The position numbers were made by a program, and so were the translations under genes. A stretch of 64,000 nt of DNA. Origin: Niallia sp. FSL W8-0635. GTDB taxonomy: Bacteria; Bacillota; Bacilli; Bacillales; Cytobacillaceae. The notes below the pieces were generated by a model. The model was not told the origin of the DNA and did no database searches. It worked only from the letters and a program-made list of their open reading frames with translations. Location of the stretch: contig NZ_JBBOYD010000002.1 in NCBI RefSeq assembly GCF_038007965.1, positions 248,001 to 312,000 on the forward strand, written 5' to 3'. Of the stretch, positions 55,659-64,000 are shown in pieces; position 1 is the first letter of the stretch; each line of letters begins with the position of its first letter.

Positions 55659-58607
55659 TTGGCATCTATAGAACGTACGGCTTATCCAAGATTTAAAAAA
55701 CGTCCTACTTCAAAAGAACTTCGTGATGTTTACTCCCCTACACCTGAAGAAAACCAATTTGCGCATAAAGTTGCTAGAGGACCTGTTTCAGTTCTAAGTC
55801 TATTAGTTATGTTAAAGTCTTTCCAACGACTTGGTTACTTTCCTCTACCGAAAGATATTCCTGTAGAGATCATGATTCATATTCGGACCTGTTTGAATCT
55901 CTCTGCTAGTGTTGAACCGAATTACAATAGTAAATCAATTTACCGACATCAAAAAGCAATTAGAGATTACCTCAATGTACGTCCTTATGGAAAAGAAGCC
56001 TTACATATTGCAACTACTTCAATTTATAAGGCTACACAGGTAATGGACAATCCAGCCGATCTTATCAACGTATCCATTGAAATATTAATAAAAGAAAGGT
56101 GTGAATTACCTGCTTTTAGTACATTAGATCGATTGGCTCGTCGTATAAGAACATTAGTGAATCACCAGTTATTTAATTCAGTATTTTCAAAATTGACTCC
56201 TGAAATTGAGCGAAAATTAGATCAATTACTAGTTACTAAAAATGATAATCGGACTTCTGAATATAACTTATTAAAAGAAATTCCAAAAAGCGCAACACTT
56301 TCGCATATGAAAGAAATACAAAATAGGTTACTTCTGTTAACTGATTTTATAGAAGAAATTGATAGCTTACTAGAGGATATTCCAAATTTAAAAATTAAAC
56401 ACTTCGCTTTAGAAGCAAAAGCGCTTGATGCATCAGAATTAAAAGACTTTAATTTAGCTAAAAGATATATGCTGCTACTTTGTATGATTTATCGCTCAAA
56501 AATTTCAGCTATAGATAGTTTGGTAGAGATGTTTCTCAAAAGAGTCAGAACTATACATAACAAAGGCAAAGAGGAGCTAGAACTTCTTCGAGAAAAACAT
56601 AGATCAAAAACTGAAAATCTTATATCTGTTTTGGCGGAAGTCTTAAATGCCACAAGTATAAATGAGAACGATACCTTGACTGGTCAGAAAATAAGGGAGT
56701 TATTAGGGAGAAGAGGTGGTATCGACGCATTAAAAGAAGATTGTGAATCAATTTCATCATATAATGGCAATAACTACCTTCCTCTTTTATGGAAGTTCTA
56801 TAAAAGCCACAGGAAAACTCTTTTTAGATTGATTAGTATGATTGAAATTAATTCAACCACACAGGATCAATCACTTTTAGAAGCTTTACAATTTTTACGT
56901 GATAATGAGAACCGAAAAATTGAAAATCTACAAATAGATTTGGATCTTTCATTTGCTAGTGAACAGTGGAAAAAAACGATTTATGTACCTAAAGAAAATA
57001 ACTTAATCCATCGTAAACACCTTGAAATCTGTATTTTTTCCTATCTTGCAAGCGATTTAAAAACGGGAGACCTTTGTGTAAAAGGATCAGAGAATTTTGC
57101 TGATTACCGTGAACAGCTCCTTTCTTGGGATGAGTGTAAACCTATGGTAGATGAATACTGTAAGGAACTTGGCTTTTCTTCAAATTCAGGGGATTTTGTT
57201 CAACAATTAAAGCTCTGGCTAGGAGATACTGCACAAAAAGTAGATTTAAACTACCCTGATAACGGCCAGGTAATCATTAATGAAAATGGAGAACCAACGT
57301 TGAGAAAAATAATGAGAAAAGAACAACCTCAGACAAGTAAGGCGTTAGAGGTAGTTATTTCTCAACGTTTACCTGAACGAAATGTCTTAGATATTCTTTG
57401 TAATGTAGAACATTGGACAAATTGGACACGGCATTTTGGACCATTATCTGGTTCAGATCCTAAGCTTGAAAATGCAATGGAACGTTATATCATTACTTCT
57501 TTTGGATACGGATGTAATTTAGGACCAACACAGACTTCTAAGCACATGAAAAAAGCAGTAACCCCACACATGATTTCATTTGTAAATCGGCGACATATTA
57601 ATGCATCTAAAATAGACGAAGCTATTCGTAATATTTTAAATCAATACAATCAATTTAGTTTGCCTAGACTATGGGGTGATGGAAAAACGGCTGCTGCAGA
57701 TGGAACAAAATTTGATCTCTACGAAGAAAACTTAATCTCTGAATACCACATTCGATACGGAGGTTATGGGGGGATTGCATATCATCATGTTTCAGATACT
57801 TATATTGCACTCTTTAGTCACTTCATTCCATGTGGAGTTTGGGAAGCAGTTTATATTATTGATGGTTTGCTGAAAAATAAATCAGACATTCAGCCCGATA
57901 CGTTACATGCTGATACGCAAGGTCAATCAACGCCTGTTTTTGCACTTGCACATTTATTGGGGATTAATTTAATGCCTCGTATTCGAAATTGGAAGGATTT
58001 AAAATTTTACAGGGCTGATAAGGACACAAAATATCACCACATTGATCAGTTGTTTAGTGATACCGTTGACTGGGACCTAATTGAAACACACTGGCAAGAT
58101 CTGCTCCAAGTGGTTCTTTCTATAAAAGCTGGTAAAATATTACCCTCTACACTACTTAGAAAACTAAGTAACTATAGTAGAAAAAACCGATTATATCAAG
58201 CTTTTAGGGAATTAGGAAGGATTGTAAGAACTGTATTTTTGCTTAAATATATTTCTGATATAAAACTAAGAGAGCAAATTGGTGCTAGTACAAACAAAGT
58301 CGAAGCATATAACGGCTTTTCCAAATGGCTATTTTTTGGTGGCGATGGGATCATTTCAGAAAATGATCCAGAAGAACAAGAAAAGCGAATTAAATATAAT
58401 GATTTAGTTGCCAACGCAGTAATATTCCAAAATGTATGTGATATAACACTTATTTTGTGGGAACTTTCTAAAGAAGGCTATGTATTTTCAAAAGAAGATA
58501 TTGTCATGCTTAGCCCTTATCTGACTAGGCATATAAAACGTTTCGGAGACTATATGATCGATTTAGAAAATATTCCACAACCAATCGAGGGAGATATTCC
58601 TGTATAG
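55659..58607 (+). CDS. tnpA: Tn3-family transposase of the RuMP transposon
   Basis: A 982-aa transposase of a third Tn3 branch (MASIERTAYPRFKKRP start). DDE residues lie in LWGDGKTAAADGTKFDLY, LHADTQGQSTPVFALAHLLG and NKVEAYNGFSKWLFFGGDG. TTG 55659 is chosen because TGGAG lies 8 bp before and family members begin here. No breaks, so it is probably functional. A terminator overlaps the right end. Confidence 0.94.
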   Translation: MASIERTAYPRFKKRPTSKELRDVYSPTPEENQFAHKVARGPVSVLSLLVMLKSFQRLGYFPLPKDIPVEIMIHIRTCLNLSASVEPNYNSKSIYRHQKAIRDYLNVRPYGKEALHIATTSIYKATQVMDNPADLINVSIEILIKERCELPAFSTLDRLARRIRTLVNHQLFNSVFSKLTPEIERKLDQLLVTKNDNRTSEYNLLKEIPKSATLSHMKEIQNRLLLLTDFIEEIDSLLEDIPNLKIKHFALEAKALDASELKDFNLAKRYMLLLCMIYRSKISAIDSLVEMFLKRVRTIHNKGKEELELLREKHRSKTENLISVLAEVLNATSINENDTLTGQKIRELLGRRGGIDALKEDCESISSYNGNNYLPLLWKFYKSHRKTLFRLISMIEINSTTQDQSLLEALQFLRDNENRKIENLQIDLDLSFASEQWKKTIYVPKENNLIHRKHLEICIFSYLASDLKTGDLCVKGSENFADYREQLLSWDECKPMVDEYCKELGFSSNSGDFVQQLKLWLGDTAQKVDLNYPDNGQVIINENGEPTLRKIMRKEQPQTSKALEVVISQRLPERNVLDILCNVEHWTNWTRHFGPLSGSDPKLENAMERYIITSFGYGCNLGPTQTSKHMKKAVTPHMISFVNRRHINASKIDEAIRNILNQYNQFSLPRLWGDGKTAAADGTKFDLYEENLISEYHIRYGGYGGIAYHHVSDTYIALFSHFIPCGVWEAVYIIDGLLKNKSDIQPDTLHADTQGQSTPVFALAHLLGINLMPRIRNWKDLKFYRADKDTKYHHIDQLFSDTVDWDLIETHWQDLLQVVLSIKAGKILPSTLLRKLSNYSRKNRLYQAFRELGRIVRTVFLLKYISDIKLREQIGASTNKVEAYNGFSKWLFFGGDGIISENDPEEQEKRIKYNDLVANAVIFQNVCDITLILWELSKEGYVFSKEDIVMLSPYLTRHIKRFGDYMIDLENIPQPIEGDIPV

Positions 58608-58631
58608 TATATAAGAAAGTAAAGAGCAAGA

Positions 58632-58676
58632 AAGGGTTATAAATGGTAAACAATACCATACTATGACCCTTTTTTA
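58632..58676 (+). terminator. tnpA terminator overlapping the right end
   Basis: AAGGGTTATAAATGGTA pairs with TACCATACTATGACCCTT, then TTTTTT. It partly lies inside the terminal repeat, whose left counterpart also sits beside a hairpin. Confidence 0.75.
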
Positions 58677-58697
58677 CATGTATCTCGGTCGTACCCC
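58660..58697 (-). repeat. right terminal inverted repeat of RuMP transposon
   Basis: Reverse complement starts GGGGTACGACCGAGATACAT, differing from the left end at three or fewer bases; followed by TTTAA. Confidence 0.92.
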
Positions 58698-58744
58698 TTT
58701 AATAATTTGATTATTAGTACTCCTTGCTATCTTGTGATAAAAAC

Positions 58745-59029
58745 CTACTGCTTTCTGTTTGTTCCCATTTCCTTTTTTGTTACTTTTGTTAATTCAGTTG
58801 TTAATTTGTCAATTTGCTGCTGCATCTTTTCAAACTTTTCATCTAATTCTTTTTGATCTTGTTTTTCTTTTTCTGAATTAATGATTTCCTCATCTATAAC
58901 TGTTATCGCTTCTATAGTTGCAATGCCTTCTTCAATAGTAGTAAGAATAGCAGTTATTAGGGCAAGTCTAAGGCTAGAACTTATTGGCGATTGATCACTT
59001 TGTTCTGACTTTGAATTGGTATTATTCAT
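58745..59029 (-). CDS. hypothetical coiled-coil protein, 94 aa
   Basis: AAAGGGGG supports the ATG at 59029. A polar start (NNTNSKSEQSDQS) leads to a helix (LALITAILTTIEEGIATIEA) and a coiled coil (EKEKQDQKELDEKFEKMQQQ). Unknown function; 42 bp outside the RuMP transposon. Confidence 0.45.
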   Translation of the reverse strand: MNNTNSKSEQSDQSPISSSLRLALITAILTTIEEGIATIEAITVIDEEIINSEKEKQDQKELDEKFEKMQQQIDKLTTELTKVTKKEMGTNRKQ

Positions 59030-59164
59030 ATAATTGCCCCCTTTATCTGACATTGTTAGAAAGGTTTACATTAAACCTATGCTTTAGGTTCTGTAGTAAT
59101 ACATTTCCTTTGAATATTACTTACCTTGAATAAAATAGAAAAATAAAGGAATTTCAATTAGCAA

Positions 59165-59527
59165 TTAATTGCGTAGTTCGTAGAGATTGTAAATCATTAT
59201 CTTCACACCAAGCTAGTGTTCTTCGGTAAATGGAAGTAATTGAAATACCTTTGTTGGACAAGAATATTTTTTTACTTGGTCTTGGATTGCTAGGTCAACT
59301 TTCACTTTGCTCTTATCAGTTCTTTTCATTCGAACCAGTCCTCTTAAACCTAGTTCTTGATATTTCTGAATCCAATAACGCAAAGTGCGAATTGAAATGT
59401 TTTCCTCAACGCTAATCTTTTCTAAATATTTTGGCTTTTGTAAATATGGATAGATAATTAAATATTTTCTGTGTGCTTCCTCTAGTTGTATTTCTGTACA
59501 TTGAGTTAAAGAATTTATTTTTTGCAT
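59165..59527 (-). pseudogene. Tn552-type (Mu-like) transposase N-terminal remnant
   Basis: The helix-turn-helix part (KPKYLEKISVEENISIRTLR, WIQKYQELGLRGLVRMKRTD) matches the start of Tn552/TniA-type transposases. A frameshift near 59215 is followed by ITSIYRRTLAWCEDNDLQSL in the other frame. The DDE core is absent. Confidence 0.7.
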
Positions 59528-59700
59528 TGTCTTTTGTCACTCCCTTTTTTTGGATTCCTGTCCATTGTTTCATATTTTTTATTCAATGTCTATTTAGGGT
59601 AAACCTTAAACAACCACTTAAGCATTATTGTTAAGATTAGGTTTTAAGTGTATGATTAGGGTGTCTATTAAATAGATTTGTAAAAGGAGAAAATTACGAA

Positions 59701-60306
59701 ATGAAAGTTGCTTATGCTAGAGTTTCTACTGAAGATCAAAATTTGGAACGGCAAATTGAAAACTTGAAAAGTTTTGGCGCAGAAAAAATATTTACAGAGA
59801 AGAAATCTGGTGCTGCAGTAAATAATCGAGAGCAATTCCAAAAAGCTCTTGATTTTGTTCGTGAAGGAGATTATTTCATGGTTGAAGCAATTGATCGACT
59901 AGGAAGGAACTACAATGAGATTATTGAAACGGTTACTACTTTAAAAAATAAAAATGCAGGTTTGATCGTGACGAGTATGCCTATCTTAGCTGAAGCTATT
60001 GGAAACCCCTTGTTGGACCGATTTATGAAAGATTTGATTGTTCAGATTTTGGCGATGGTTGCAGAAATGGAACGGACAGAAAGTAAACGTCGTCAAGCCC
60101 AAGGTATAAAAATTGCCAAAGAAAAAGGAGTTTACAAAGGGCGTCCGTTACTTTATTCACCTAATGCAAAGAATCCACAAAAGCGATTAGTCTATCAAGA
60201 AGTCGTAAGAATGTTGAAATCCGGAACCCCAATTAAGCAAATCGCAGAAAAAAATGCCATTACTCGATCAACTGTTTATAGGATTAAAAAGGAGCTCGCA
60301 GAATAG
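59701..60306 (+). CDS. Tn552-type resolvase/invertase
   Basis: A 201-aa serine recombinase: [17 protein letters not shown] (Ser), [34 protein letters not shown] and a C-terminal helix-turn-helix ([20 protein letters not shown]). AAAGGAG precedes the ATG. Divergent from the transposase remnant exactly as in Tn552, where the resolvase (BinL-like) is divergent from its transposase. Confidence 0.88.
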   Translation: MKVAYARVSTEDQNLERQIENLKSFGAEKIFTEKKSGAAVNNREQFQKALDFVREGDYFMVEAIDRLGRNYNEIIETVTTLKNKNAGLIVTSMPILAEAIGNPLLDRFMKDLIVQILAMVAEMERTESKRRQAQGIKIAKEKGVYKGRPLLYSPNAKNPQKRLVYQEVVRMLKSGTPIKQIAEKNAITRSTVYRIKKELAE

Positions 60307-60335
60307 AAATCTACGGGTTCTTAAACTATTTAATA

Positions 60336-60372
60336 GTAGTAGCGTCAGGAAATGCGGATTTACAACATTAAG
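60336..60372 (+). repeat. Tn1546-type terminal inverted repeat R3, degenerate
   Basis: TAGCGTCAGGAAATGCGGAT, then TTACAACATTAAG: the outer GGGG is lost and one A is missing compared with R1 and R2. It faces left, so a Tn1546-type element extends to the right. Confidence 0.75.
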
Positions 60373-60390
60373 GAAATTCAAATATAAAAA

Positions 60391-60436
60391 AAGCCTAATT
60401 TCTCGGTGTTGTAAGTGAGAAATTAGGCTTTTTTTA
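60391..60436. terminator. subterminal hairpin inside R3
   Basis: AAGCCTAATTTCTC pairs with GAGAAATTAGGCTT, followed by TTTTT. The same hairpin lies inside R1 at 36097-36140. Confidence 0.8.
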
Positions 60437-60604
60437 CTCATGAAAAGCGCCCGATTGCTGAATAACTTAACTTCTATACATAAACACCCCCAAATTTTTC
60501 TCCCTACAACAAACTATTTTTTTTGCCATTTATCTAATTTTGGATACATCTGTAACAAAGCAACCTATAAATGTTTACAATAATTAAAAGAAGGTGTTCA
60601 AGTT

Positions 60605-61135
60605 ATGGATAATGAACTGAAAGCAACGTTTGGTTCTTGGGTCCAAGCGATTGGAACAACCCTTTCAGCTATCGGAGCTACACCTTCCAAAAATATTTCC
60701 GATACTCTGCTTGGAGATTTAAATCTATGGGGAAATGTATTACAAGCAACCGGAAATTCATTAGTAGCAGATAGTGAAAAAAACTTTACCCTTGAAAAGA
60801 TAGGCAACGAAATTCAGGCAATAGGAAATTCAACGGTCATTGTAGGGATATTAATAAATTTTAGCGAAAAAACAAAAAAGGAATTAAACATAAAAGGAAA
60901 TTTACTTCAAGCAGTTGGTGGTGGAGTATCTCTTGCTGATGCTCTAGGCCGTGAACCTACTGTAAAAGAGCTTTACAGCATATATGGAAACCTTCTACAA
61001 GCAATTGGTAATGCATTACAAGCACTTTCAGGTATCAACGAACTAAGGAACAGGGAGGGGCAAGAACTGAATGTGGTCGGAAGTTGGATCCAAGCCATCG
61101 GTTCCATCATTTCAGCTTTAGGCCAAAGTAAGTAA
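60605..61135 (+). CDS. DUF6944-like repeat protein, 176 aa
   Basis: Six copies of a G-N/S-x-x-Q-A-x-G unit are spaced along the protein (GSWVQAIG, GNVLQATG, GNEIQAIG, GNLLQAVG, GNLLQAIG, GSWIQAIG). No signal peptide. AAGAAGGTG precedes the ATG. Similar proteins occur only in spore formers as far as I recall; function unknown. Confidence 0.6.
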   Translation: MDNELKATFGSWVQAIGTTLSAIGATPSKNISDTLLGDLNLWGNVLQATGNSLVADSEKNFTLEKIGNEIQAIGNSTVIVGILINFSEKTKKELNIKGNLLQAVGGGVSLADALGREPTVKELYSIYGNLLQAIGNALQALSGINELRNREGQELNVVGSWIQAIGSIISALGQSK

Positions 61136-61188
61136 TTTTGAATATATAGTTTACATTGTAATGGAAAAGCGTATTTAGCTTGGATAAT

Positions 61189-61237
61189 AAAGGAGATAAA
61201 ATATGGATATCGAATCTAGTTCTATCTCCTTTTTGGG
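61189..61237. terminator. intrinsic terminator
   Basis: AAAGGAGATA pairs with TATCTCCTTT, followed by TTGGG. Confidence 0.7.
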
Positions 61238-61362
61238 TATTTATTACTTAAATAGTTACAGGAATTACTTTTGGTAAGCTAGCGGAATAACTTATATTTC
61301 GAGTTCACCTTACTTTGCCAAAGAACAAAATTTATTTTGACCATGTTTATTTTTTTAGATCT

Positions 61363-63125
61363 TTAAGGCAATACCTTTAACGGTCTCATCATTTCATTAT
61401 CCTCGTGTTCAAGCATATGGCAATGCCATACATATCCAGGCCCAAGGCTAGGGTCGAATGGAAAGGGACTGCCATCCTGGGAAGTAAACCGAACTCTTAT
61501 CGTTGTCACTTCTCCCGCATTCATTTGTATGGTATCCTTCCACCCTTTCTCATTGAGTGGAGGTGCAATAGGTTGACCTTGTAAATATGCGTCTATTGGT
61601 GGTGTCTTAGGCTTAACAAAATAAGGTGGGGTGCTAGGAGGCGTCGTTTGATTTAGTTGCATCCAGTCTTTCAAATAAGCGTCAGAATGGAATTTCTGGC
61701 GGCTAACGAGCAGGAACTGAACGAGATGAAGATGGATTGGATGGGTGTCATCGGTAAGGTTAACAACTTGCCAATCTTCTGTCGTTCCTGCCTGAGGCAG
61801 CTCAGAAACGGGATTACCCCACAGTTGGCCATCTAACGTAACTTTCAAGGGACCATTAGGACCCTCCAGTTCGAATAAAGTCAAAGTTCTCGTTTTTGTT
61901 GGCTTTAATTGAGGAATGCTGTTAAGAACAGGTGGCAATTTCTTTGGCGGTAAGACAGTTTCATTTATGACTGTAAATTGCATAATTTGACCAACAGTTT
62001 GTGGGTCTGCCGGTGTTCCATCAGGGAACGGGGCGTTAGCAGTATTCGTTAAAATAACGGTTGTACCAGGAGCTAAAGTAGAGAAATCAATAAGGATATC
62101 TGCTCGTTCTGCCGGTGAAATCAAAAGTGAGGAAAGTTCTACAGCTTGAGGTAAATAACCTCCATCGGTGCCAATCTGGATAAATTTCTGTTTATTGGAA
62201 AGCTGTAAACGATAAAAACGAGCATTTGAACCATTCAGAACACGAAAACGGTATTGTTGAGGTTTGACATTAAGGTTCGGCCACACCTTACCATTCACCA
62301 TTATCGTGTTTCCAAAAACTCTGGTACCACATAAGGATGAATACTTGGGTTAGCCCCCATATGATCATAGAAAAGAGAACCATCAGTATTAAAAGATCGG
62401 TCCTGAATGTTGAGTGGAATCTCATTTTCTCTACTAGGAAGAAACGGGACAATGGGGTCATTCATATCACGGAGCAAATAGAACCCTGTAAGCCCGGCGT
62501 AATTATTCAATCGAGTCATTCCCATGGTATGGTCATGATACCAAAGAGCTGTAGGCTGTTGTACATTGGGGAATGTATAGGTATTAGTTATGAAAGCCAT
62601 ACCGGTCCTTCCATCTGCAGTAAACCAAGCATCAGGATAACCGTCAAAATAAGATGGATGCTCTCCTCCGTGCAAATGAGGGACAATAGGTACTGGTTGC
62701 TGTGCTAGGGGAAATCCTGGTGGAAATGATGGAAATGGTGGTAGAGGAACTGACATGGAATTTGGATTTGCCCAATCGAGTGTCGGATCAACCGGAAGAA
62801 AATGGGGACCAGTAATGTTGTTTATCCATTGAACATGTACAGGAATTCCTCGAATGGCTTCAAATGTGGAACCTGGAGCACTTTTATAGTAAACCGCTCT
62901 TCCCGTGTACGGGTCCTGTATCATACCACTGTAACCAAAAACTTTCGTGGTACCGAATCCAGGCGGTAAGATTTGCTGCTGGAATTCACTTGCTTCAATT
63001 TTATACGCATGCCCGATCACTTCACCAGATATTGGCTGTCTAAGAATAGTAGGCATATATACCGGTGGGATAACGAGTTGATTTACGAATTTAGGAATCC
63101 TTTTAGGATCTAAAGGTTGTACCAT
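61363..63125 (-). pseudogene. cotA: CotA-type multicopper oxidase (laccase), single-base frameshift
   Basis: Two frames (62301-63125 and 61363-62301) together give a full spore-coat laccase. Copper-binding motifs are HLHGGEHP, WYHDHTMG, HPIHLHLVQF and HCHMLEHED. The break is at a T-run near 62308: adding one T gives EFFGNTIMVNGKVWPNL. CotA oxidises phenolics, bilirubin and Mn in the spore coat. Either the gene is inactivated or the run is a sequencing error or slippage site. Confidence 0.9.
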
Positions 63126-63443
63126 TTCATCCTCTCCTCTTCATATCACTACGGTATATGCAGGAAAGGAGCATTTCATGCGTATATTCATACTAGAATA
63201 ATCTATTTACTTGAAAACGTTCCTCAACAATCTGGCCCTTTAATGGAATATCATAACTGTTGTTTTAACCACTTAATTTTAAGTTGAAGAACTTTATTTT
63301 AACTTATCAGCTATCATTTTAAGATAACTTTTTTATTACTTATAATGCAAAATAGCGATTAAAATTGGTGCAAAATAACGTCTAAAGTGACAATCATAGT
63401 TAAGAGCGTCTCATAAGACTTGTCTCAAAAACGAGGTGATATT
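63126..63443. other. candidate res region of a Tn1546-type element
   Basis: Non-coding stretch in front of the Tn1546-type resolvase. ATGCAAAATAGCGATTAAAA and GTGCAAAATAACG (63343-63390) resemble the GTGCAAAATAGC sequence at 45126-45165 beside the broken tnpA, as expected of shared resolution subsites. Confidence 0.5.
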
Positions 63444-64000
63444 TTGCGGAAAATCGGTTATATACGTGTTAGTTCGACCAGCCAAAATCCTTCAAGGCAA
63501 TTTGAGCAGCTAAATGAAATTGGAATGGATATTATATACGAAGAAAAAGTTTCTGGAGCAACAAAGGATCGCGAGCAACTTCAAAAAATGTTAGAGGATC
63601 TACAGGAAGATGACATCATTTATGTTACAGACTTAACTCGAATTACTCGTAGCACACAAGACCTATTTGAATTAATCGATAACATACGGAAAAAAAAAGC
63701 AAGCTTAAAATCACTAAAAGATACATGGCTAGATTTATCAGATGATAATCCATACAGCCAATTCTTAATTACAGTAATGGCTGGTGTTAACCAATTAGAG
63801 CGAGATCTTATTCGTATGCGACAACGTGAAGGGATTGAGTTGGCTAAGAAAGAAGGAAAGTTTAAAGGTCGGTTAAAGAAATATCATAAAAATCACGCAG
63901 GAATGAATTATGCAGTTAAGCTATATAAAGAAGGAAATATGACTGTAAATCAAATTTGCGAAATTACAAATGTGTCTAGAGCTTCATTATATAGAAAGCT
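63444..64000 (+). CDS. tnpR: Tn1546-type resolvase, 3' end beyond window
   Basis: GAGGTGA precedes TTG 63444, and the frame is open to the window end (185 codons). KIGYIRVSSTSQNPSRQFEQ (catalytic Ser), YVTDLTRITRSTQDLFELI, FLITVMAGVNQLERDLIRMR and QICEITNVSRASLYRKL are nearly those of the Tn1546 resolvase (191 aa) as I know it. Only the last few residues are missing. Confidence 0.93.
   Translation, partial: MRKIGYIRVSSTSQNPSRQFEQLNEIGMDIIYEEKVSGATKDREQLQKMLEDLQEDDIIYVTDLTRITRSTQDLFELIDNIRKKKASLKSLKDTWLDLSDDNPYSQFLITVMAGVNQLERDLIRMRQREGIELAKKEGKFKGRLKKYHKNHAGMNYAVKLYKEGNMTVNQICEITNVSRASLYRK

Larger units (their letters stand above)
45559..58697. mobile_element. Tn3-family transposon carrying a complete RuMP formaldehyde cycle, 13,139 bp
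   Basis: Ends begin GGGGTACGACCGAG at 45559 and in reverse complement at 58697, about 35 of 38 bases matching. The flanking 5 bp are TTTAA on both sides (45554-45558 and 58698-58702), the duplication expected of Tn3 transposition. Cargo: a Gfo/Idh oxidoreductase, hxlB, hxlA, hxlR, a zinc-ribbon protein, zwf, gnd, an unknown protein, an iron-alcohol-dehydrogenase remnant and pgi, then tnpR and tnpA at the right end. The duplication shows the whole unit moved as one. Confidence 0.93.

Noticed and set aside
1..64000. CRISPR arrays, rRNA and tRNA genes
   Set aside because: No regularly spaced repeat arrays, rRNA-like sequence or tRNA cloverleaf was noticed on reading; a tRNA scan would be needed to exclude single tRNAs.

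Overview
The window is a densely mobile stretch of a Firmicute genome, almost certainly a spore-forming Bacillaceae. The base composition is low in GC, Shine-Dalgarno sites are strong (AGGAGG) with frequent TTG and GTG starts, and the spore gene families present (SpoVA, YhcN/YlaJ, CotA-type laccase, CwlJ-type hydrolase, manganese catalase) are typical of Bacillus relatives. I see no rRNA, tRNA or CRISPR array. The species cannot be named from this sequence, and it could be a plasmid or a chromosomal island.

Layout. (1) 1-5.9 kb: ordinary and partly decayed genes (two GNAT acetyltransferases, membrane proteins, a ruined CPBP protease, a TetR relic, an alpha/beta hydrolase, a tyrosine phosphatase-like protein). 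(2) 5.9-11 kb: an origin-like structured non-coding block, a P4-type primase/helicase and small unknown genes. (3) 11,009-17,977: an intact Tn3-family mercury-resistance transposon (merR, merE-, merT- and merP-like genes, merA, tnpR, tnpA) with 38-bp inverted repeats and a 5-bp target duplication, AAGTA. (4) 18-25.7 kb: a tyrosine recombinase, two degenerate resolvase-like genes, an IS110-family element with a possible bridge-RNA region, and a large serine recombinase next to a broken DUF421 gene. (5) 26-36.2 kb: a second Tn3-type transposase and a seven-gene operon with the layout of spoVA2mob, the mobile operon linked to high spore heat resistance. A 301-bp direct repeat flanks this segment and Tn1546-type terminal repeats occur nearby. 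(6) 36.2-45.5 kb: debris with a CwlJ fragment, manganese catalase, DUF2642 protein, IS66 fragments, an IS1182 element, hsp20 and a frameshifted Tn1546-type tnpA. (7) 45,559-58,697: a 13.1-kb Tn3-family transposon flanked by a TTTAA duplication. It carries hxlA, hxlB, hxlR, zwf, gnd and pgi. (8) 58.7-64 kb: Tn552-like remnants, a DUF6944-like repeat protein, a frameshifted CotA-type multicopper oxidase and a Tn1546-type resolvase that runs off the window.

The most notable system is region 7. HxlA fixes formaldehyde onto ribulose 5-phosphate, HxlB makes fructose 6-phosphate, Pgi makes glucose 6-phosphate, and Zwf plus Gnd oxidise it back to ribulose 5-phosphate and CO2. Together these form a cyclic, dissimilatory ribulose monophosphate (RuMP) pathway. 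Only 6-phosphogluconolactonase is not evident, and that step also occurs spontaneously or from the chromosome. With HxlR as a formaldehyde-responsive activator, the transposon looks like a transferable, self-regulated formaldehyde detoxification cycle. The neighbouring cargoes (mercury resistance, spore heat resistance, manganese catalase, small heat-shock protein, laccase) suggest a region that gathers stress-survival functions through several generations of Tn3-family transposition.
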